Of a stretch of DNA of 37,785 nt, positions 33,288-37,785 are shown piece after piece. The notes below the pieces were generated by a model that saw only the letters and a program-made list of their open reading frames with translations, was not told the DNA's origin and searched no databases. The stretch is from Fonticula alba (lineage: Eukaryota; Opisthokonta; Rotosphaerida; Fonticulaceae), in contig NW_009242975.1 of the NCBI RefSeq assembly GCF_000388065.1, positions 1,854,433 through 1,892,217 on the forward strand. Direction: 5' to 3'. The translations under genes were made by a program, and so were the position numbers. How positions within the stretch are numbered: position 1 is the stretch's first letter; every line of letters begins with the position of its first letter.

Positions 33288-33738
33288 GCGGTGCCGGACA
33301 ATTGCCAACGCACACACCACCACATAGACCTAGACTCCGAGCCCTTCTTTGTTGCCTCCTTGTCCGCCTGGGGGGGGGGGGGGGGCGATAGGGTGTGTGT
33401 GTACACACGGTCGTGCAGGTGTGGCTGTGGTGGAGGTGTCCGAATGTCGCGGCGGGTGGGCGGCGGAGGGGGGGAGCGTCTGACACGCGCGCTAGATCGC
33501 TGGGGGGGGGGGGCTTTTTTTGCGGGGCGATCTCCTGCAGTGACCCGGCCCGACGGCCGGAAGAGGGGGGCAGATCCCCTCTCGCCGGGCCTTTTGCACT
33601 CCTTCTGCATGGCGACTGCTCCCTGCCCCTCCCTTTCTTTCTCCCTCCCTGCCCCCGCTCCCTCCCTCGCTTGTCGCCGCCCCCTCCTGCCCCGTGGCCC
33701 CCTCTCGCCTGCCTCACTTGGCCACCCCCTCATCGAGC
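33288..33738. other. Spacer between RPAP2 and WRAP73
   Basis: Must contain the RPAP2 3' end and the WRAP73 promoter. Seen are G-runs (about 33371-33386, 33500-33511), a short GT tract, a T7 run and a strongly pyrimidine-rich stretch (about 33585-33735) ending at the WRAP73 start. No AATAAA was seen on the plus strand and no other gene. Confidence 0.5.
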
Positions 33739-36700
33739 ATGATGGCCTCGCCCGGCGCCGGGCCCGCTCTGACCATCAGCCAGCCGCTGCTGGCGGCATG
33801 TGCTCGGTGGTCCGGGTGCGGGCGCTTTCTGGCTTGCCTGGCGCCACAGGCCGGACCGCCCTCGCGGACCGGAGGGCCCCCGCTGCCGGGCTTCGACCTG
33901 GCCGTGTGGGCTCCCTTCAGCCAGGAGGGCGGCCCGCGCCTGGTGGTTCGCAAGGCCCTCCGCGCTCCAGGGGCGGCGGCGGCCCCGCGCGAGCCGCGCG
34001 TCGGCTGGTCCCCCTGCGGAGGGTTCTTGGTGGTGTATTGGCGCCAGGAGGCGGGCTCCGGGCCGGCCACCGAGCCCCAGCCGCCCGCCGGTGATGGGAG
34101 CCTCTTCCAGGCCGGCGTGGTGACGGTCTTCCGCTTGGTGACCAGCTCCGATGGCACGCGCGTGCGCCTCTCCCGGCATCTGATCATCGATGATCTGCAG
34201 CTCGGCCTCGGGCAGGTCCTCTGGGTTGGTGGCCCCCCGGCGGGCGGGCCCGATGTCCAATTGGTCCTTGTTTCTGGGCAATGCGTGCGTTTGTCGGTGG
34301 CGGTGGTCGGCAGCTGCTACTGCCCCGCTGCCTGGCCTTGCTTCTTCGTTGGCCTCATCTCCCTCCATCTCTCCCTGTCACTCACTCCCTCGTGCTCTTT
34401 TTCTCGCGCCTGCGCCCCCCGGCTCCCTGGCTCACCACCCGCGCCCTGCCGCCTGTGCTGATCTCCCCGGGGCCGTAGCTTCAGGCGGCCTTCTGGCCGA
34501 TGGACGGGGCAACGACGGCCACCGCGCCAGCCAGCATTGTCATTAACCCGGCCACTGGCCGCGATGGCCGCGGTGCGTGCTTCCCCCCTTCCCCCCCCCC
34601 TTGTGCTCCCTCGCGCTGCTGCCCCCTGACCGTAAGTGCCCCTCCATCCTGCCGCGCGATCGCGCGCGCGTGCGCGCACATGGGCCCCTGTGTCGACGTT
34701 GGATGTATACATACACACACACATGCACACACACACACACGCACACACACATATGCGCGCACATGCCCGCAGTTCTGCTCGCGCAGGACCCGACATCCGG
34801 GCGCTTTGCCCTGGTCGAGCGCAGCCTCCCAGCTGGCCGACCGGCGATTGTGGTATTCGCCGGGGCCGCCCGGCCGGAGGTCCTCTTCCGGCAGCAGCTC
34901 CAGGGCTTCGTGGCCCCGGAGACGGTCAGCTGGTCTCCCTGCGGGCGGTATCTCTCGGTGACCGAGAGCCCTCTGGGCACGGTGCGCGCCCAAGCCTGCC
35001 TCCCTCCCTCTGCCTCTTTCTTTTCCGCCCGCTCCCTGGGCTCCGGCCAGCCTTGGTGCCGCGGCTCAAACTAACTCCCCATGTGTGCTGCCGCTGGCGG
35101 CTTGACATGCCCAAAGTACCGGTTCTGCTCTCTTGACACGTACCTGTGGCAGATGGTGCGTCCATCGGCGCACGTGGCCCACGCCGCGATCCTGGTCACC
35201 GGCGATGGAGAAATGCTGCCCCTGGGGGGAGGCGGCGCCGGCGGCGGCAGCAGCGGCGCCGGTGGGCACGCGGGTGGCGGGCGTCCGCGCGCCGGGTCCG
35301 CCTCGCTCCTGTCCCCGGCCACGGCATCTGCCACCGGGTCGGAGGCCAGCCGGCCCGGCATGTCTCGGCCACTGGGCCCCGGGCGCGCGCCCTCCGAGCA
35401 CCTTTCCTCGTCGATGGCCTCCGGCGGCCCAGGAGCCCGGTCCCTGGGTCTGAGCAGCAGCTTGGCCTCGGGACCCGGGCTTCCGGACGCCGGGTCGCCG
35501 CTGCACCCTTCGCGACGCCACATCGCCGGGGGGGTTCGGCAATTGTGCTGGTCGCCGGCGCACAGCGGTGCCGAGCGCCCGGGCCGGGCCCTGCTGGCGT
35601 GCCAGCGTCTGTTGGATGGCGAAGTCCGGCTCTTTGGCGGGCCGGTTTTCGAGGCGCTCACCGGGCCGACGGCTCCCAGCGAGCCGCTGTGGTCCGGCAC
35701 CGGCAGCTCCTTTGCCTTCGGTCGATCGGCCACCGGGGCTGGGGAGCTGGCCGTGGCGGCGGCCGCTCAGCCGGTTGCCTCGCTGCTCGGCGCTGCCGGC
35801 GGCGCCGGTGCCCAGGCCGGGGAGGCCCCCGCCTCGACGCGCTCCTGGGCCGAGTTGGCCTCCCTGGCCTTCAGTCCGGATGCCGCGTCCCCGGGCGAAT
35901 GTGTGCGTTCAGGCCGATCGCCCGGCTGCGCCGAGGCATTTTAGCTTTTTTTTTCTGTTTGACCTTCCTATTGACGTGCCCTGCCTCCGGCATATGTGTG
36001 CGTGTGCGTGTGCGTGTGCGTCTGTGCGCGCGTGTGTTTATGTGGGTCAAATGTGTGCGTACGTGTGCACCTCCATGGGCCCGTGCCACGACGCAGTCCA
36101 TCTTCCTGGAGGAACATTTGAGTGAGGGAATCAAATGTGCGTGTATGTGTGTGGGTGCTGCCCGCCTTCTTCGGCCTCCTGCGGCTTCGCGCCAGGAACT
36201 GACCTCCTTCTTGTTTGGGGATCCCATGTGCACTGGGACCGGCGCGCGGGCACCACCCATTCCCCCCCCCCCCCCCTTCCCCCCCGCACGGTAGATGCCG
36301 TGCATGCAAATGGCCCCGACACGGGGGACCGGCTGCGCGAGGTGCTGACCATGCCGTCGGTGCGTCTGGCGCACTTTGCCTTGCGACCGCCGGAGGAGGC
36401 CGGAGATGCCGGGCCGGTGGATGTGCCCTTTGTTTCGGACAAGACGGCTGCTGCCTTCGAGGCATTCGCCCTGGAGTGCCTGCATGGACCGCCGATGTCC
36501 TTCAGCCCGACGTGTGCTCTTCCGATCTGTCTGGCGCACTTTGCCTTGCGACCGCCGGAGGAGGCCGGAGATGCCGGGCCGGTGGATGTGCCCTTTGTTT
36601 CGGACAAGACGGCTGCTGCCTTCGAGGCATTCGCCCTGGAGTGCCTGCATGGACCGCCGATGTCCTTCAGCCCGGACGGCCGGTGGCTGGTGGTGGTGTC

Positions 36701-37643
36701 CGGTACGGCTGGACCCTGGCCCTGCGTGGTTCCCCGCGCCCCCTTTCTTCCCGCGCCGCGCCTGCGCCCTGGTGGAATGCTGACCATGGCGAAGGCCAAA
36801 TCCCGAATGCCGTCCTGGTGTGGGACATCCTGGGCGAGTCGCCTGACCCCGGAGCGACGGACCCGCGGCCGCACTACCGCGCTCCGGGCCTGGTGGCGGT
36901 GCTGGAGATCGGAAGAGCGTCGTGCCGCGCCTGCGCCCTGGTGGAATGCTGACCATGGCGAAGGCCAAATCCCGAATGCCGTCCTGGTGTGGGACATCCT
37001 GGGCGAGTCGCCTGACCCCGGAGCGACGGACCCGCGGCCGCACTACCGCGCTCCGGGCCTGGTGGCGGTGCTGGCACACCGGTCATCGGTGGCCTCGGTG
37101 GCCTGGCGCCCGGCGCTCGACAGCCAGCCCCCCGGCCTGCCGGAGCTTTGGATTGCCACCCGCCAGCCGGGGGTCCTCTTCCGCTGGACGCCCCTCGGAG
37201 CGGATGTCGTGCACCTGCCGCTCGGTGAAGCCGGCGATGCCACTTGTGCGTGCTTCATCGCCCCTCCCCCCCCCCTCCCTCCTCCCCTCCCTGCCGCCCG
37301 TGTGAGGTGAGGCCTCTCGATGTGGGGGCCTCCTTTTTGTCCATCTGCCTTGCCCCTCCTTCTTTGTGCTTTCCCCCTCCCCCCTCCCCCTTGCTGCCGT
37401 TGCTGACCCAGACACACGGCTGGGCCAGATTTCCTGCCCTCCTCCCTGCACTGGGCCCCACGCCGGGGCAGCCCCAATGCCTGTCTGGCGATCGTCGGCC
37501 ATGCCCTCTCGCCGCAGGCCCCCGGCCCGACGCCCGCCTCACGGGGGCTGGTCCTGCTCTGGGCCGGCGCCGCCTTGGGCCCCGAGGACGCTGGGCGCCC
37601 GCGGCCACCACGGCCAGACCCGGCACCGGCCGTGGCTTCCTGA
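33739..37643 (+). CDS. WRAP73: WRAP73/WDR8-like WD-repeat protein (assembly damaged)
   Basis: WD-repeat protein of centrosomes and spindle poles; in animals and fission yeast it works with SSX2IP/Msd1 to anchor microtubule minus ends. Seven exons: 33739-34284, 34485-34572, 34773-34981, 35117-35900, 36295-36702, 36964-37245, 37429-37643. With the false duplication in exon 5 removed the phases close and the protein is 788 residues (human 460). Family matches include VGWSPCGGFLVVYW, GRFALVERSLPAGRPAIVVF, ETVSWSPCGRYLSV followed by YRFCSLDTYLWQ, LCWSP...LLDGEVRLFG, PPMSFSPDGRWLVV, the diagnostic IPNAVLVWDI, LWIATRQPGVLFRWTPLG and a C-terminal FLPSSLHWAP repeat. A Gly/Ser/Ala insert in exon 4 explains the extra length. 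Adapter sequence and duplicated reads lie in exon 5 and around exon 6. Using the second-copy acceptor (36964) skips the second artefact and gives the correct frame. Two adjacent Mets (33739, 33742) are possible starts. Confidence 0.88.
34711..34757. repeat. CA microsatellite in WRAP73 intron 2
   Basis: A CA run on the gene strand lies just before the GCAG acceptor (34772) of the intron at 34573-34772. Confidence 0.85.
36364..36673 (+). repeat. False 145-bp direct duplication in WRAP73 exon 5
   Basis: Bases 36364-36508 recur at 36529-36673 without a visible difference, separated only by 20 bases of adapter. The 165-bp period is a multiple of three, so the reading frame stays open and adds 55 spurious residues to the predicted protein. 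This is a read-level artefact, not a biological repeat. Confidence 0.95.
36509..36528 (+). other. Illumina TruSeq read-2 adapter remnant
   Basis: The 20 bases end in GCTCTTCCGATCT and match the 3' part of the standard Illumina read-2 primer. In the WRAP73 frame they encode the well-known contaminant peptide TCALPI. Confidence 0.97.
36756..37074 (+). repeat. False 150-bp direct duplication around WRAP73 exon 6
   Basis: Bases 36756-36905 recur at 36925-37074, separated by 19 bases of adapter. The unit equals a common 150-base read length. The 169-bp offset is not a multiple of three, so reading through it would shift the frame. The duplicated unit includes the intron 5 acceptor and the first part of exon 6. 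Confidence 0.95.
36906..36924 (+). other. Illumina read-1 adapter remnant (reverse complement)
   Basis: Begins AGATCGGAAGAGCGTCGTG, the start of the universal Illumina adapter as seen at the 3' end of short-insert reads. It follows directly on the first copy of the 150-bp duplication. Confidence 0.97.
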
Positions 37644-37785
37644 CGCGCGTTGGGGGCCAGCGGCGGGGCGCCGGTTTATGTGCCAATGTACTCTGCCGAG
37701 AGTTGGCACTCCCAGCATCCTCCCCGGTTCCGGCACAGTGGCGGACAACTTTGGGGCTTCGCGGGGCGGGCGGGCGGGCGGGCGG
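37644..37785. other. WRAP73 downstream region
   Basis: Short region after the WRAP73 stop with no recognisable gene. It ends in a GGGC repeat at the window edge. Confidence 0.4.

Noticed and set aside
36364-36673. A genuine internal WD-repeat duplication in WRAP73
   Set aside because: The copies look identical at DNA level and are separated by adapter sequence, so they are an assembly artefact.

Overview
This window is a stretch of very GC-rich nuclear DNA from a eukaryote. Six intron-rich protein genes can be rebuilt from it, five complete and one running off the left edge, together with one tRNA gene. All six exon chains close in phase (34 introns). Every recognised gene is a conserved eukaryotic housekeeping gene: a NuA4-type chromatin scaffold (EAF1/VID21-like), a P4-ATPase lipid flippase, the GATOR2 subunit WDR59/SEA3, the polynucleotide 5'-kinase NOL9/Grc3, the RNA polymerase II CTD phosphatase RPAP2/Rtr1, and the centrosome/spindle-pole WD protein WRAP73. 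This set, the short introns and the extreme GC content suggest a free-living unicellular eukaryote. A GC-rich opisthokont relative such as a Fonticula-type nucleariid is a guess, not something the sequence proves.

Layout from left to right. Minus strand: EAF1-like gene (1-6538, C-terminus missing), a 1.7 kb spacer, P4-ATPase (8267-13365). Then comes a 3 kb gene-poor block with long C and G runs (13387-16434). It ends in a plus-strand tRNA-Ala(AGC) with a TATA-like box 40 bp upstream and a T5 terminator (16435-16559). Minus strand again: WDR59 (16843-24692) and NOL9 (25103-28958). A 771 bp divergent spacer separates NOL9 from the plus-strand genes RPAP2 (29730-33287) and WRAP73 (33739-37643).

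Splicing follows a consistent but unusual rule. Introns run from about 90 to 400 bp, begin mostly with GTGCGT (C at +4 in 30 of 34), end in AG, and usually carry CTGAC or CTAAC before the acceptor. Proteins are far longer than their usual relatives because of Ala, Gly, Pro, Ser and Gln/His low-complexity inserts. Introns and spacers are full of CA/GT and GA microsatellites and homopolymers.

Two Illumina adapter remnants lie inside WRAP73 (36509-36528 and 36906-36924), each flanked by an artificial direct duplication. This part of the assembly is wrong and any protein predicted from it needs correction. I found no mobile element, CRISPR array or novel multi-gene system. The strongest new observations are the splice-site code, a 10-nt microexon in the EAF1-like gene, and the assembly artefact.
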